Shown here piece by piece: positions 1 to 8,861 of a stretch of DNA of 54,230 nt. Every line of letters begins with the position of its first letter. Position 1 is the stretch's first letter. Origin of the DNA: an uncultured Lachnospiraceae bacterium (GTDB lineage: Bacteria; Bacillota; Clostridia; Lachnospirales; Lachnospiraceae); NCBI GenBank assembly GCA_910578175.1, contig CAJTPF010000019.1, positions 1-54,230 on the forward strand, read 5' to 3'. The position numbers were made by a program, and so were the translations under genes. The notes beneath the pieces were generated by a model. The model was not told the origin of the DNA, made no database searches, and saw only the letters and a list, made by a program, of their open reading frames with translations.

Positions 1-100
1 ACAATACAGGGAAAACAACCTTAAAAAAGTTGTCTAAAAAAGTGTTGACAATCCATGGTATACTATCTAAAAGTCTGATTGTAGAACTTTGGATAAATTA

Positions 101-129
101 TTGACTTCTTTGTTTTACTGTGCTATACT
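101..129 (+). promoter_or_regulatory. sigma-A promoter of the pnuC remnant
   Basis: TTGACT (101-106) and TATACT (124-129) are separated by 17 bases, a near-consensus vegetative promoter. A transcript starting near 136 would carry a leader of about 105 bases before the GGAGG at 238-242. Confidence 0.7.
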
Positions 130-149
130 TGTCAAGATTAAGTAAATAA

Positions 150-225
150 TAGTCTGCCACCGGGTAGGGAAGCGAAAGCATTCGTTACACATCGTTAGGT
201 CATTGAAGATGTGTAGTCGTGTGCT
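150..225 (+). promoter_or_regulatory. structured 5' leader of unassigned class
   Basis: Between the promoter and the ribosome site is a GC-richer stretch with a perfect 7-bp stem (ACACATC at about 176-182 with GATGTGT at about 197-203) and an upstream GAAGC-GAAA-GC mini-hairpin. A folded leader before a vitamin-precursor transporter gene suggests a riboswitch. I could not match it to a class I know (TPP, preQ1, THF, cobalamin and NAD+ classes were considered), so the class is open. Confidence 0.4.
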
Positions 226-239
226 TATTTTATTGTAGG

Positions 240-746
240 AGGTAATGTTGCTTCTTTCATTGGTGTAACAGCGCTAATCTTTAATGCAAAAGGAAATCCG
301 CTCGGACAGTTTCTAATGGTTATATTTAGTATTTTATATGGGATCATATCTTTTGCGTTCGCCTATTATGGTGAGATGATAACCTGCTTGGGAATGACTG
401 CCCCAATGGCTGTTTTTGCATTAGTCTCATGGTTGAGAAATCCGTATAAAGGAAATAAATCAGAAGTAAAAATAAATAGATTAAAATCAAAAGAGATTAT
501 TTTTATGATGATATTGACAGTAGTCATTACACTTATTTTTTTTACATTTTGGCGGCTTTTCATACGGCAAACCTATTACCAGGCACGATATCTGTTACAA
601 CAAGCTTTCTTGCAGCTTATTTGACTTTTAGAAGGAGTGCATTTTATGCAATCGGTTATGCTGCAAATGATATTTATGGATTTATCAACTGGTCAAGAAT
701 GCAGAAACGCCAAGAAAACGCTTGCATTGTCGCAGTGAACAATTAA
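240..746 (+). pseudogene. pnuC: decayed PnuC-type nicotinamide riboside/mononucleotide transporter
   Basis: Translation in two frames gives recognisable PnuC membrane segments (FIGVTALIFNAKGNPLGQ, then ANLLPGTISVTTSFLAAYL). The two parts are in different frames, joined at a run of eight T (536-543); a ninth T would restore a continuous reading through FYILAAFHTANLLPG. The N-terminal part is also missing: a good GGAGG plus ATG (245) leads to a stop after seven codons, and the open PnuC frame has no start. Near the end the sequence jumps from a YAANDI segment straight into the family's usual terminal NDIYGF(I)NWSRMQKRQ, as if a short stretch between two NDI-coding repeats was lost. PnuC normally imports nicotinamide riboside for NAD synthesis; this copy should be non-functional unless the T-run is a sequencing error. 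The identity is from recognition of the family. Confidence 0.72.
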
Positions 747-768
747 AGGATAAAAGAGGTGAAGAGAT

Positions 769-1260
769 ATGTTTAGAGAAATGAGAAGAAAAAAGCAAAT
801 TTTAAGCAATAAAGAAAATATTGAACTACTTGAGAAAGGAACTTCCGGGGTATTGGCATTACTGGGTGATAATGAATACCCATATGCTGTTCCTATCAGT
901 TATGTTTATCACAATTCTAAAATTTATTTTCACGGTGCAAAAGTGGGACACAAAATAGATGCCATAAGGAAATGTAGTAAAACATCCTTTTGCGTAATCG
1001 CCCAAGATGAGATATTTCCAGAAGAATATACAACATATTTTAAAAGTGTAATTGTATTTGGCAAAATACGCATATTGGAGGATGAAAATGAAATTAGAGA
1101 AGCAATTGAAAGGTTAGCAATTAAATATCATCCAATAGATAGCATGGAAAACAGAAATCAAGAAATTGCAAGAGAATGGAAAGCTTTATGCATGATGGAA
1201 CTGTCCGTTGAGCATATGACAGGAAAAGAAGCAATAGAAATTGCCAAAAGGAAATGGTAG
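769..1260 (+). CDS. pyridoxamine 5'-phosphate oxidase family (NimA-like) flavoprotein
   Basis: A 163-aa soluble protein with the split-barrel FMN-binding pattern: an N-terminal helix ending in GTSGVLALLG, then PYAVPISYVYHNSKIYFHGAKVG and a KSVIVFGKIR strand. The family includes NimA nitroimidazole reductases and many uncharacterised flavin-binding proteins; members reduce small molecules using FMN. The start ATG lies 8 bases after AGAGGTGAAGAG. It follows the broken pnuC closely and may share its promoter. The actual substrate cannot be told from sequence, and a resistance role should not be assumed. Confidence 0.75.
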   Translation: MFREMRRKKQILSNKENIELLEKGTSGVLALLGDNEYPYAVPISYVYHNSKIYFHGAKVGHKIDAIRKCSKTSFCVIAQDEIFPEEYTTYFKSVIVFGKIRILEDENEIREAIERLAIKYHPIDSMENRNQEIAREWKALCMMELSVEHMTGKEAIEIAKRKW

Positions 1261-1774
1261 CTTATCATCGCTTATTGTTGTGACCCGCCATATAAAAAAA
1301 TGAAGTTATGGTGGCGGTCACGCTACGGTCATAAAGATCCAGAATCGTACGATTATACCGTGCCTCATGGTTTTTTAAAAACAGATATATAAAATCTGCA
1401 CACCATTTTTGATTTGGCTTTTCCGTGGTAAAATCCTTATTTAAATGCTTATTTTGATAAATGAATTGATAAGGCTATTGAAGTTGACCAGGAACATTTA
1501 ATGTAGTTTAATATTATTTAAGAAAATAATTTAAGTACATTAGTCAAAAGTAAAGTCGTACAAACCGAAAGGAATGCTGCAGATATCAATGACATCTGGA
1601 CAAAAGGATGATTCCGGGTTATGATTTATTAAAGTGTTCGCAGACCAGGAAGTGGTAGATGTTTTTCATGATAAATATGGAAAACCAAAACATGATTGAG
1701 TGCTGGAGCGGTACATTTGAGAGATGGGACGGCTATACAAATTGTAAAATAAAAAATGAAAAGGAAATAATTAT
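1261..1774. other. gene-free decayed stretch
   Basis: About 514 bases without a plausible gene. It starts with a bulged inverted repeat (TGACCCGCCAT at about 1280 against ATGGTGGCGGTCA ending near 1320) that has no U-tail. Further on there are short protein-like fragments interrupted by stops, for example VDVFHDKYGKPK just before 1700. The fragments look like remains of one or more coding sequences, but I cannot name the parent family. Confidence 0.45.
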
Positions 1775-2152
1775 ATGGCAAGAAAAATCAAAACAAAAAA
1801 TTTAGAGAATACAAGGCTGGCAGCCAGTTATGGTGGATGGACCTATTGCACGGCATGTGGTGAAAATATTGGATATTTGTGTTATGCCACATATGACAGA
1901 GTGGAATTTCAATATGAGTGTAATTGTGGAAGTCATGGCAATATATTGATCGATTTTGAAGACAGCTCTGCAGGCAGTTCCTGTGACGACGGGTTAATTA
2001 CAATAAAAAACCGGCTATGCTGTCCCGGGGACTCTTCTCCGTTGCTCACAATACTGACCAAAAAACTAAAGGATTATCAGCTTGCAATTACCTGTAAGGA
2101 ATGTGGAAGTATCTACAGGAAGAAGTATGAAGAATCAAACAGGACAGGCTGA
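1775..2152 (+). CDS. small cysteine-rich putative zinc-ribbon protein
   Basis: A 125-aa protein of unknown function. It has three or four Cys clusters: CTACGENIGYLC near residues 27-38, CNCG near 48, adjacent Cys near 82 and CKEC near 109, arranged like one or two zinc ribbons. There is no signal peptide or membrane segment. AAAGGAAA lies 6-12 bases before the ATG. It sits between decayed DNA and the two-component operon and is A/T-rich like the left end of the window, so it may be part of the same accessory patch. I do not recognise the family. Confidence 0.5.
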   Translation: MARKIKTKNLENTRLAASYGGWTYCTACGENIGYLCYATYDRVEFQYECNCGSHGNILIDFEDSSAGSSCDDGLITIKNRLCCPGDSSPLLTILTKKLKDYQLAITCKECGSIYRKKYEESNRTG

Positions 2153-2250
2153 AGTTTGGATTATGGAATATGCATAGGCTGCAATAAACCATTTTATGAT
2201 AATCTAAATCCAATAACACGAAGGAGAACGACTGGCATTAGATTGTTTGA

Positions 2251-2280
2251 TTGACAGTTTTTTGATTTTTTTATTGTATT
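2251..2280 (+). promoter_or_regulatory. candidate promoter of the two-component/ABC operon
   Basis: TTGACA (2251-2256) is followed after 18 bases by TGTATT (2275-2280), a consensus -35 with a moderate -10. The first gene starts 21 bases downstream, so the 5' leader would be very short. Confidence 0.45.
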
Positions 2281-2301
2281 CTCTTTCGAGGAGGTGTGGG
2301 C

Positions 2302-2979
2302 ATGAGGCATAAAATTTTAGTTGTGGATGATGAGACAATGATCACCGAGCTGCTCTCGGATCATTTGGGTGATGAGGGCTATGATGTATTTACCGCAAAC
2401 TGTGCCGGTAGTGCGTTAAAGCTGTTGCCGGAACATCCGGATCTGATCATATTGGATATCAATATGCCGGGAACAGACGGCCTGGAGTTTTGCAAAGACA
2501 TAAGGAACCATGTTTCCTGCCCGATTCTTTTTGTGACGGCAAGGATTACCGAGCAGGACAAAATAATCGGTTTGCAATTTGGCGGCGACGACTATATCAC
2601 TAAGCCTTTCAGCTTAAAAGAACTTTCGGCAAGAGTCGCGGCACATCTCAGACGGGATGAACGCACGCGCAGAAGTTCTGCTTCCGTACTGACTTCGGGG
2701 AAGCTTCTTGTGAACCTTTCCCATCGCCGCATTTTTTATAGGGATACAGAGATAGAAGTATCGAAAAAAGAATTTGATCTGATCGAGTTTCTTCTGACAA
2801 ACGCCGGTCAGGTATTTGACCGGGAACGGATCTATGAGAAGATTTGGGGATATGATGCAGAGGGCAGTGCGGATGTCATTAAGGAGCATATCCGAAAAAT
2901 CCGTTCGAAGCTTCACGAGGCGACGGGAGAAGAATATATCGAAACAGTCTGGGGTGTGGGATATAGATGGAAACACTGA
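2302..2979 (+). CDS. OmpR/PhoB-type response regulator
   Basis: A 225-aa two-domain regulator. The receiver domain (about 1-120) has the acidic pair in VVDDE, the phospho-acceptor Asp in LIILDINMPG, the T of FVTAR and the KPF lysine. The C-terminal winged-helix DNA-binding domain (about 130-225) ends in the usual VWGVGYRW. ATG 2302 is preferred over the GTG two codons earlier because GAGGAGG lies 7 bases before it. The gene overlaps the kinase by 13 bases, so the two are translationally coupled. It probably controls the lipoprotein/ABC genes that follow. Confidence 0.9.
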   Translation: MRHKILVVDDETMITELLSDHLGDEGYDVFTANCAGSALKLLPEHPDLIILDINMPGTDGLEFCKDIRNHVSCPILFVTARITEQDKIIGLQFGGDDYITKPFSLKELSARVAAHLRRDERTRRSSASVLTSGKLLVNLSHRRIFYRDTEIEVSKKEFDLIEFLLTNAGQVFDRERIYEKIWGYDAEGSADVIKEHIRKIRSKLHEATGEEYIETVWGVGYRWKH

Positions 2980-4253
2980 AAAAGAGATGGCAGGATCTGC
3001 CCCTGCGCCGATTTCTGATACTGACGGTTTGCATTTCTATCAGTATGGTAGCGCTGGCGTCTGTCCTGATCATCGGCGGCTGTGTTGCATTTCGGCACTG
3101 GCTTTTGCCGGATCCGGATGCAGTATATCTTACAATAGAAGAAACTTTCACTGACGGAACTGTTAACAAAAGTACTTATCTGATGGATTTCGGGGCAGAC
3201 CTCTCATTCCTGCCTTTTGAAAAAATAGAATATGATAGAGTCCCGATTATAGAAGATATAAAACAGACCCGTTATTCTGTTGAAAAAATCGAAACCGGTA
3301 TGGATTCTCTGTCTCCTAAAAGAAAGCTTGCTTATCAGATCTGTGGAATGATCATTTTTGTCGCTCCGACGGTCCTTGCTTTTGTTGCAATCCTGTTGTG
3401 CTGTATGTATTTTTACCGTCGCAAACTTAAGGTACCGCTTTCCGTATTGGCTGATGCAACAAAGCAGATTGCCGGTCAAAATCTGGATTTTGAACTTGTC
3501 TATCCCTGCAGGGATGAAATGGGTGAATTATGCCGTTCTTTTGAAGATATGCGTGCTACGCTTTGTGAAAACAATAAAATAATGTGGAACATGTTGGATG
3601 AACGACGGCTGATGCAGGCATCCGTTGCACATGATCTGCGAAATCCCATTGCAATCATCGAAGGGTACACCGAGTATCTGGAAAAGGGATTTAAAAGTGG
3701 TGAAATGAGCAGGGAAAAAACGATCCGTATTGCACAGAATCTTGGTGCAGCGGCAAAACGGCTGGAGCAGTATACAGAATCTGTCAGGCTCCTAAACCAA
3801 ACGGAAGAAGCACAGCTTGAGCGGAAGTCTGTTGATGCAAGAAAACTTTTGGAAGATATTTCGGAGGATTTATCTCTTTTATCGGAACAAAAAGGAATCA
3901 GTCTGCAGGTGACCGGCCATATGCCGCAGGAAGAAATACAGGTTGACTCTGCATTGTTATATCGTGTTTTGGAGAATATCCTGAGCAATGGGCTGCGCTA
4001 TGCGAAACAGAAAATACACCTTGCGTATACTCTGGAAGAACAGATGCTTATGATTACCATAACTGACGACGGAAAGGGATTTTCTCCGGAAATTCTGAAT
4101 GAAACGGGAAAAAAACTGTTCACTACCGGCAAAGACGGGCATATGGGAATCGGACTTTCTGTCAGCCGGCTCCTTTGCAGAAAGCACGGCGGTAAGCTGG
4201 AACTGTCAAACACTTCCGGAGGGGCATGTGTAAAGATCTCTTTGTCCGTTTGA
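2967..4253 (+). CDS. membrane sensor histidine kinase
   Basis: A 428-aa kinase. It has an N-terminal membrane helix (about 13-43), an extracytoplasmic sensor loop of about 80 residues, a second helix (about 127-148), a HAMP linker, an H-box with the phospho-acceptor His in VAHDLRNPIAII, and an ATPase domain with N-box (ENILSNGLRYA), G1 (DDGKGF) and G2 (GHMGIGLSVS). It starts inside the end of the regulator gene. The partner is the upstream OmpR-type regulator. The ligand is unknown; kinases next to ABC exporters of this layout usually sense antimicrobial peptides or cell-envelope stress. Confidence 0.9.
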   Translation: METLKKRWQDLPLRRFLILTVCISISMVALASVLIIGGCVAFRHWLLPDPDAVYLTIEETFTDGTVNKSTYLMDFGADLSFLPFEKIEYDRVPIIEDIKQTRYSVEKIETGMDSLSPKRKLAYQICGMIIFVAPTVLAFVAILLCCMYFYRRKLKVPLSVLADATKQIAGQNLDFELVYPCRDEMGELCRSFEDMRATLCENNKIMWNMLDERRLMQASVAHDLRNPIAIIEGYTEYLEKGFKSGEMSREKTIRIAQNLGAAAKRLEQYTESVRLLNQTEEAQLERKSVDARKLLEDISEDLSLLSEQKGISLQVTGHMPQEEIQVDSALLYRVLENILSNGLRYAKQKIHLAYTLEEQMLMITITDDGKGFSPEILNETGKKLFTTGKDGHMGIGLSVSRLLCRKHGGKLELSNTSGGACVKISLSV

Positions 4254-4277
4254 CCGATTTTTGACTTTTATCCGTTA

Positions 4278-4309
4278 AGATCTCCCTATAAGCAAAATCA
4301 GGGAGGTCT
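4278..4309 (+). terminator. hairpin overlapping the lipoprotein ribosome site
   Basis: AGATCTCCCT (4278-4287) pairs with AGGGAGGTCT (4300-4309) over 10 bp including one G-U, followed by a short U-run. The 3' arm contains the GGGAGG that serves the gene starting at 4316. The element can therefore act as a weak terminator or attenuator and as a translation lock. Confidence 0.6.
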
Positions 4310-4315
4310 TTTTCT

Positions 4316-5707
4316 ATGAAAAAACGATTTGTTCTTTTTATGATAGCTATGCTTAGCTGTTCAACATTGTATGCGTGCGGCGGAAAAACAGAGACATCCG
4401 GCGACACTGGACAAAATCCGGTCTCACAGCAGAATACGGACCGCATCGTCTCTTCTGAAGGCGGCGGGAATCTGCAGCTTTTATCAAACCGCTATGGTGA
4501 TAGTGCCTGCAATACGGAAAACGGTTATTATTATTTAACTGTGGAAATAACGAAGCTGCGGGATGGCAGCTACGGAACACATCTCATGTATATGGATTTT
4601 GCATCCGGGCGTGAAATATATTTGTGCAGTACGGCAGGATGTAAGCATGACTCTCTCGATTGCCCATCGGTTTTCTCATACGATGATTTTCCTATATACA
4701 CCACTCTCCTTTTTGTATTCGGAGATGACCTGTATATTTTAAGCCGTGAAGAAGACGACGACGGTTCAGTATTCCAGGAAATTGTTAATATGGAAGATGA
4801 TGGAAGCTCGGTGGAAAGCCGACCCGCAGTTTTATATCGTGCAAATCTTGACGGGACCGAACGTAAAAAAATCTACACTTTTGATGCGTCTCTTACCCTT
4901 GAGGATGTGATTATCAGGAATGATACAGGTATTTATGTGATCACCAAAAAGCTTTCAACAGATAAAGAAGGCGATCAAACCTATACTACCTCGTCTGAAC
5001 GGAAGCTGATGTTTTTGGATCTCGGCTCGCTTTCACTGAGCGAAATCTGTTCCATGGATTTTGCCGATAACATTTCATGGAAAGTCATCGACTGCTGTCA
5101 AAATGATTTTCTATTGTGTGGCACCGATTTCGGCAGGGAGATCTCGCGGGATGAGATATGGAACGATGATTTGTATAAAGAATTATATAAAAATTCCTTT
5201 GAGGTATATGCACTTTTAAACCGGGAGGGCGGTAAGCCAAAAGAAATCATAAAACTGCCGAACAGGTATTCTAATTCTGTAAAACTATTGGGAGACAACC
5301 TATATCTATCCTCGGGGGAAAATCAGAATATTGAGGTTCTGGATATCAAAACGGGCGAAAAGAAGACGCTCTGCACGCTTCCTCAAAATTTAATTATGGA
5401 TACGATGGGTGACACGCTTTGTTGCCGGGATTGGAATCTCTCAGAGGATCCGGCATGGTATTTTGTTGATACACGATCGGGTGAAATCACCCGTACGCCC
5501 CTTGTCATTCTGTGCAATGGCTGGTCGGTGGATTTTCGGGGAGAGACAGAGAAGGACATTCTGTTCATCTATGACTATGATGCAACGGATCATCATGATG
5601 GTTCCTATGAAGTTCATCAATGCAAGTATGCGATGATATCAAAGGACGACCTATTTGCCGGAAAAGACAATTACCGCACGATCGAGATGGTCGGACCGGG
5701 ACGGTGA
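4316..5707 (+). CDS. lipoprotein with beta-propeller-like repeats
   Basis: A 463-aa secreted lipoprotein. It has a basic start, a hydrophobic core and a lipobox LYAC (Cys about residue 21), then a Gly/Thr/Ser-rich linker. The rest shows repeated strand patterns such as YLCSTAGCKHD, LYRANLDGTERKKIY, LDLGSLSLSEICSMD and LDIKTGEKKTL, typical of bladed propellers of the DUF5050 sort. It lies between the sensor kinase and the ABC transporter, 12 bases before the ATPase gene. It may be an extracellular accessory or ligand-binding part of the system. Ribosome access may be limited by the hairpin just before it. Confidence 0.75.
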   Translation: MKKRFVLFMIAMLSCSTLYACGGKTETSGDTGQNPVSQQNTDRIVSSEGGGNLQLLSNRYGDSACNTENGYYYLTVEITKLRDGSYGTHLMYMDFASGREIYLCSTAGCKHDSLDCPSVFSYDDFPIYTTLLFVFGDDLYILSREEDDDGSVFQEIVNMEDDGSSVESRPAVLYRANLDGTERKKIYTFDASLTLEDVIIRNDTGIYVITKKLSTDKEGDQTYTTSSERKLMFLDLGSLSLSEICSMDFADNISWKVIDCCQNDFLLCGTDFGREISRDEIWNDDLYKELYKNSFEVYALLNREGGKPKEIIKLPNRYSNSVKLLGDNLYLSSGENQNIEVLDIKTGEKKTLCTLPQNLIMDTMGDTLCCRDWNLSEDPAWYFVDTRSGEITRTPLVILCNGWSVDFRGETEKDILFIYDYDATDHHDGSYEVHQCKYAMISKDDLFAGKDNYRTIEMVGPGR

Positions 5708-5719
5708 GGGAGGAGGAAT

Positions 5720-6460
5720 ATGCTGACATTAAAACATATTACAAAAAACTTTAAGGATAAAACTGCATTAAATGATGTATCTTTGGAACTGGATCCCGGG
5801 ATTTACGGCTTGCTTGGTCCAAATGGTGCAGGAAAATCCACATTGATGAATATCATTACCGGCAATATCAGGCCAACGGAAGGCAAAGTCCTCTGGGACG
5901 GCGCCGACATCCGGGAACTGGGTGGGCGCTTCCGCAGCCTGATCGGATATGCTCCACAGCAGCAGGGACTATATAACAGCTTTTCCGGCAGGCGTTTCCT
6001 GTCTTATATGGCGGCGCTCAAGGGGATCCCGAAAAAGGAGGTAAGCAGTGAAATTGAACGGGTGCTTTCTTATGTGAACCTGCAGGAGGCTGCGGACAGA
6101 GCCGTCGGCGGCTATTCCGGCGGCATGAAACAGAGGATTCTGATCGCCCAGGCGATTTTAGGCGAGCCAAAGCTGATCGTGCTGGATGAACCCACCGCCG
6201 GGCTTGATCCCAAGGAACGGGTACGCATCCGTGAGCAAATCAAGGCGCTTGCCGGAGATAAGATTATTCTTGTTTCTACTCATGTAGTGTCTGATATTAC
6301 ACCGATTGCCAGGGAAATTCTCCTGATCCGATCCGGTAATGTGATTGACAGGGATACGGTGGAATCGCTTTGCCGTAAATACGGCGAAAGCCGGGATCTG
6401 GAGGAGGTATACATGCACATTTTTGGAGAGGAGGAGCGCCATGCGGCTGATTCCTTTTGA
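5720..6460 (+). CDS. ABC transporter ATP-binding protein
   Basis: A 246-aa ATPase with Walker A (GPNGAGKST, about 34-42), Q-loop (PQQQGLYN), signature YSGGMKQR, Walker B (LIVLDEPTAGLD) and switch His (STHVVSD). GGAGGAGG precedes the ATG. The end overlaps the permease start by 20 bases, so the two are coupled. Together they form an ABC-2-type exporter or remodelling transporter, likely driven by the upstream two-component pair. Confidence 0.92.
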   Translation: MLTLKHITKNFKDKTALNDVSLELDPGIYGLLGPNGAGKSTLMNIITGNIRPTEGKVLWDGADIRELGGRFRSLIGYAPQQQGLYNSFSGRRFLSYMAALKGIPKKEVSSEIERVLSYVNLQEAADRAVGGYSGGMKQRILIAQAILGEPKLIVLDEPTAGLDPKERVRIREQIKALAGDKIILVSTHVVSDITPIAREILLIRSGNVIDRDTVESLCRKYGESRDLEEVYMHIFGEEERHAADSF

Positions 6461-8717
6461 AATAAGTAAAATATGGAGAAAACGCAGTTTTCTTTTATCA
6501 ATGTGTGTTTTGCTCCTGATCCATATATTTTTACTGTGGTACACTTCACTGCCAAATGAAGAAACAGTGCCGCTTTCGGCCTATAAACAGCTTCAAACGG
6601 AGCTTTCCGGAATGAACGAAACGGAAAAAGGGAAGTATATTGCCGCGCTGAAAGAAAAAACAGACGGCATATGCTTTGTACAGAATATTCTTACCATACA
6701 ATCATTGGATGATAAGATGGGAAGAGTTCTGGCAGAACAAGAGATGCAAAACAATCCCGGCATATTTGAAAAGTATTATGATCTGTATCGATCGGGTGAT
6801 TATCTGAAATATACCGCGTCACCCGAACAGGAACAGGCGTTTATTGATGAAATCTATAGCCAACAGCAAAAAGTATCAGCCTATGGGGAGTATTTGCGCT
6901 CCATTCAGGAAAATAAAGATATTCTCAGCGGAATATCCGTTTTCGGCGGACAATCCGGGGCTACTTACAGCTCGCGTAATCTGCAAAAGAGCGCAGAGGA
7001 TTACGCAGGACTGACGGACAATAACATACGCTTCACTTTGTCGAAAGGGATCACATCTGCCATGCAGGGGATATGGACCGACCTTTTGCTGGTACTCGGC
7101 ATGATGCTGTTTGTGGGAAGCTTGATTACGGAGGAAAAAGACAAAAAGCTGTTTTTTATTACCCGCAGCACAAAGAACGGTGTATTGCACAGCATTGCAG
7201 CAAAACTGACAGCACTGCTGATCCATTGTATGCTGTTAACAGCATTATTCTATACGGTCAGTATCGTATTCTTTGGGGCAGGCGCCGGGTGGTTTGATCC
7301 GTGGGCGGCCTTGCAGTCCATAGATGTTTATACCGAAAGCAGCCTGTCCATTAACGTCTTTGGCTATATTCTGCTTTCTGTGCTGACAAAGGCACTGGTA
7401 ATATTCGGCATTGGTACGGTTCTGACAGGTTTCAGCATCGGTTCCGGCATTGCGGTTCTGCCGTTTCTGGCGGGAGCAGGCATCGTCGGTATCAGCGCAC
7501 TGCTTTATTATCTGATCCCGGCAGGGTCGTCATTGTCTGTGTTTAAATATCTAAGTCCGGTGGGACTGATGAAAACGGAGAATCTATACGGCGGGTATCT
7601 GAATTTCAATCTGTTTGGCTATCCGGTATCCAGACTGAGCCTGTCTCTCGGAATGATCCTTTTGATCTGTGCAGCCGGAGTCATCGGGAGTTTTCTGCTT
7701 TTCAGCCGGATGCAGAGCTTTGAGGTGAAGAAGCTGCGCCTGCCATTCTCCGTGCCGTTCCATCCGCATACAAATATTTTCCGGCACGAAAGCTATAAGT
7801 TTCTGATAACCAACCGTGGGTTGATGGTTCTGCTGCTGTTGGCGGTACTGCTGGCATACCAGGGGCTTGGCCGCACCTATACGCCGTCCGTGGGTGAGCA
7901 GTATTATCAACATATCATGGGGGAACTGGAGGGCAGACTGACAGACGAAAAGGAGTCGCTTGTCTTATCCGAGAAAGCGCGGTATGAAGAAGCACTTCAG
8001 AAAATAGAGCAGATTGACGGGATGGTAAGTGCGGGAGAATTGAGCACCGATACGGCGGATATCCTGAAATCACAGGCAAATATGACGCTTGCATTTTATC
8101 CGGCGTTTCAGCGGGTGGAAGCGCAGTATGAACACATCAAAGCGGATGGCGGCAGCTTTGTATATGATACGGGATATCTTTATCTATTCGGAATTTTTGA
8201 AGATGTGTTTTCGTTTGACTTCCTGATTCTGTCGGTTGGAATCATTATCGCCATCAGCGGAGTCATATCCATGGAGTATCAGACCGGCTCTCTTTTCCTG
8301 ATCAGTGCCACCAGAGCCGGAAAACGAAAGATACTGTTTTGCAAGGCGTTAATATGTGTTCTGATGGTATCAGGGCTGACATTGATTCCGATACTGTGCC
8401 GCCTATCCTGCATTTCCTCTGTCTATTCCATGGACAGCATTGGAGCGTCAATACACAACATTCCCCATTTCAGCGGATTTGCCGTTTCCATGCCGATCAT
8501 ATGTTTTATTTTGTTATTTGCTTTTTCTCAGATATTGTCCATGGTTTTGGTCACACTGTTTACGATGGCCATATCGATATGGAGAAAGAATCAGGCGCAG
8601 ACCATATTTTTTGCCCTGCTGGTCCTGGCGGTTCCCATGTTGCTGAAGCTGTTGGGGTTTGATATCGCTAAATGGTTTTCACTGTATCCGGTGTATGGTT
8701 GGATAGGGATGCTATAA
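6441..8717 (+). CDS. ABC-2-type permease, large duplicated membrane protein
   Basis: A 758-aa membrane protein. The first helix (about 16-32) is followed by a 180-residue outer loop, a six-helix bundle (about 230-460), then a second half repeating the plan: a helix at about 490, an outer loop of about 130 residues, and a further bundle to the C-terminus. This is like two ABC-2 permease units fused head to tail. The start at 6441 is chosen because GAGAGGAGG precedes it; the open frame continues upstream inside the ATPase gene. The substrate is unknown, with peptide export or resistance most likely. Confidence 0.82.
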   Translation: MRLIPFEISKIWRKRSFLLSMCVLLLIHIFLLWYTSLPNEETVPLSAYKQLQTELSGMNETEKGKYIAALKEKTDGICFVQNILTIQSLDDKMGRVLAEQEMQNNPGIFEKYYDLYRSGDYLKYTASPEQEQAFIDEIYSQQQKVSAYGEYLRSIQENKDILSGISVFGGQSGATYSSRNLQKSAEDYAGLTDNNIRFTLSKGITSAMQGIWTDLLLVLGMMLFVGSLITEEKDKKLFFITRSTKNGVLHSIAAKLTALLIHCMLLTALFYTVSIVFFGAGAGWFDPWAALQSIDVYTESSLSINVFGYILLSVLTKALVIFGIGTVLTGFSIGSGIAVLPFLAGAGIVGISALLYYLIPAGSSLSVFKYLSPVGLMKTENLYGGYLNFNLFGYPVSRLSLSLGMILLICAAGVIGSFLLFSRMQSFEVKKLRLPFSVPFHPHTNIFRHESYKFLITNRGLMVLLLLAVLLAYQGLGRTYTPSVGEQYYQHIMGELEGRLTDEKESLVLSEKARYEEALQKIEQIDGMVSAGELSTDTADILKSQANMTLAFYPAFQRVEAQYEHIKADGGSFVYDTGYLYLFGIFEDVFSFDFLILSVGIIIAISGVISMEYQTGSLFLISATRAGKRKILFCKALICVLMVSGLTLIPILCRLSCISSVYSMDSIGASIHNIPHFSGFAVSMPIICFILLFAFSQILSMVLVTLFTMAISIWRKNQAQTIFFALLVLAVPMLLKLLGFDIAKWFSLYPVYGWIGML

Positions 8718-8742
8718 AATTCTTATTATTTTCCTGTCACAC

Positions 8743-8761
8743 AGACAGAAAAGCGCTGTCT
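8743..8761 (+). terminator. weak hairpin after the ABC permease
   Basis: AGACAG (8743-8748) and CTGTCT (8756-8761) form a 6-bp stem followed by an A/T-rich stretch, not a clean U-run. It is the only candidate for the end of the upstream operon. Confidence 0.3.
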
Positions 8762-8861
8762 AATTATATATACGGATAAAGCTTTGCCATGAAGTGCCGC
8801 AAGCTTTTGGAATGATATATTTCCGTATGAAATATGACCTGCACTTCAGAAAAGAGGAATC

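Noticed and set aside
45..64. TTGACA and TATACT pair as a promoter
   Set aside because: The two hexamers are separated by only 8 bases; the pair at 101-129 has correct spacing.
769..1260. Calling the flavoprotein a nitroimidazole-resistance gene
   Set aside because: The family is broad and the fold alone does not show a resistance function.
1275..1325. Inverted repeat as a terminator or transposon end
   Set aside because: No U-run follows, the stem is bulged and no matching second end or transposase was found.
3500..3988. Minus-strand open frame of 162 codons
   Set aside because: Antisense to the sensor kinase H-box region; Ser-rich composition typical of reverse reading.
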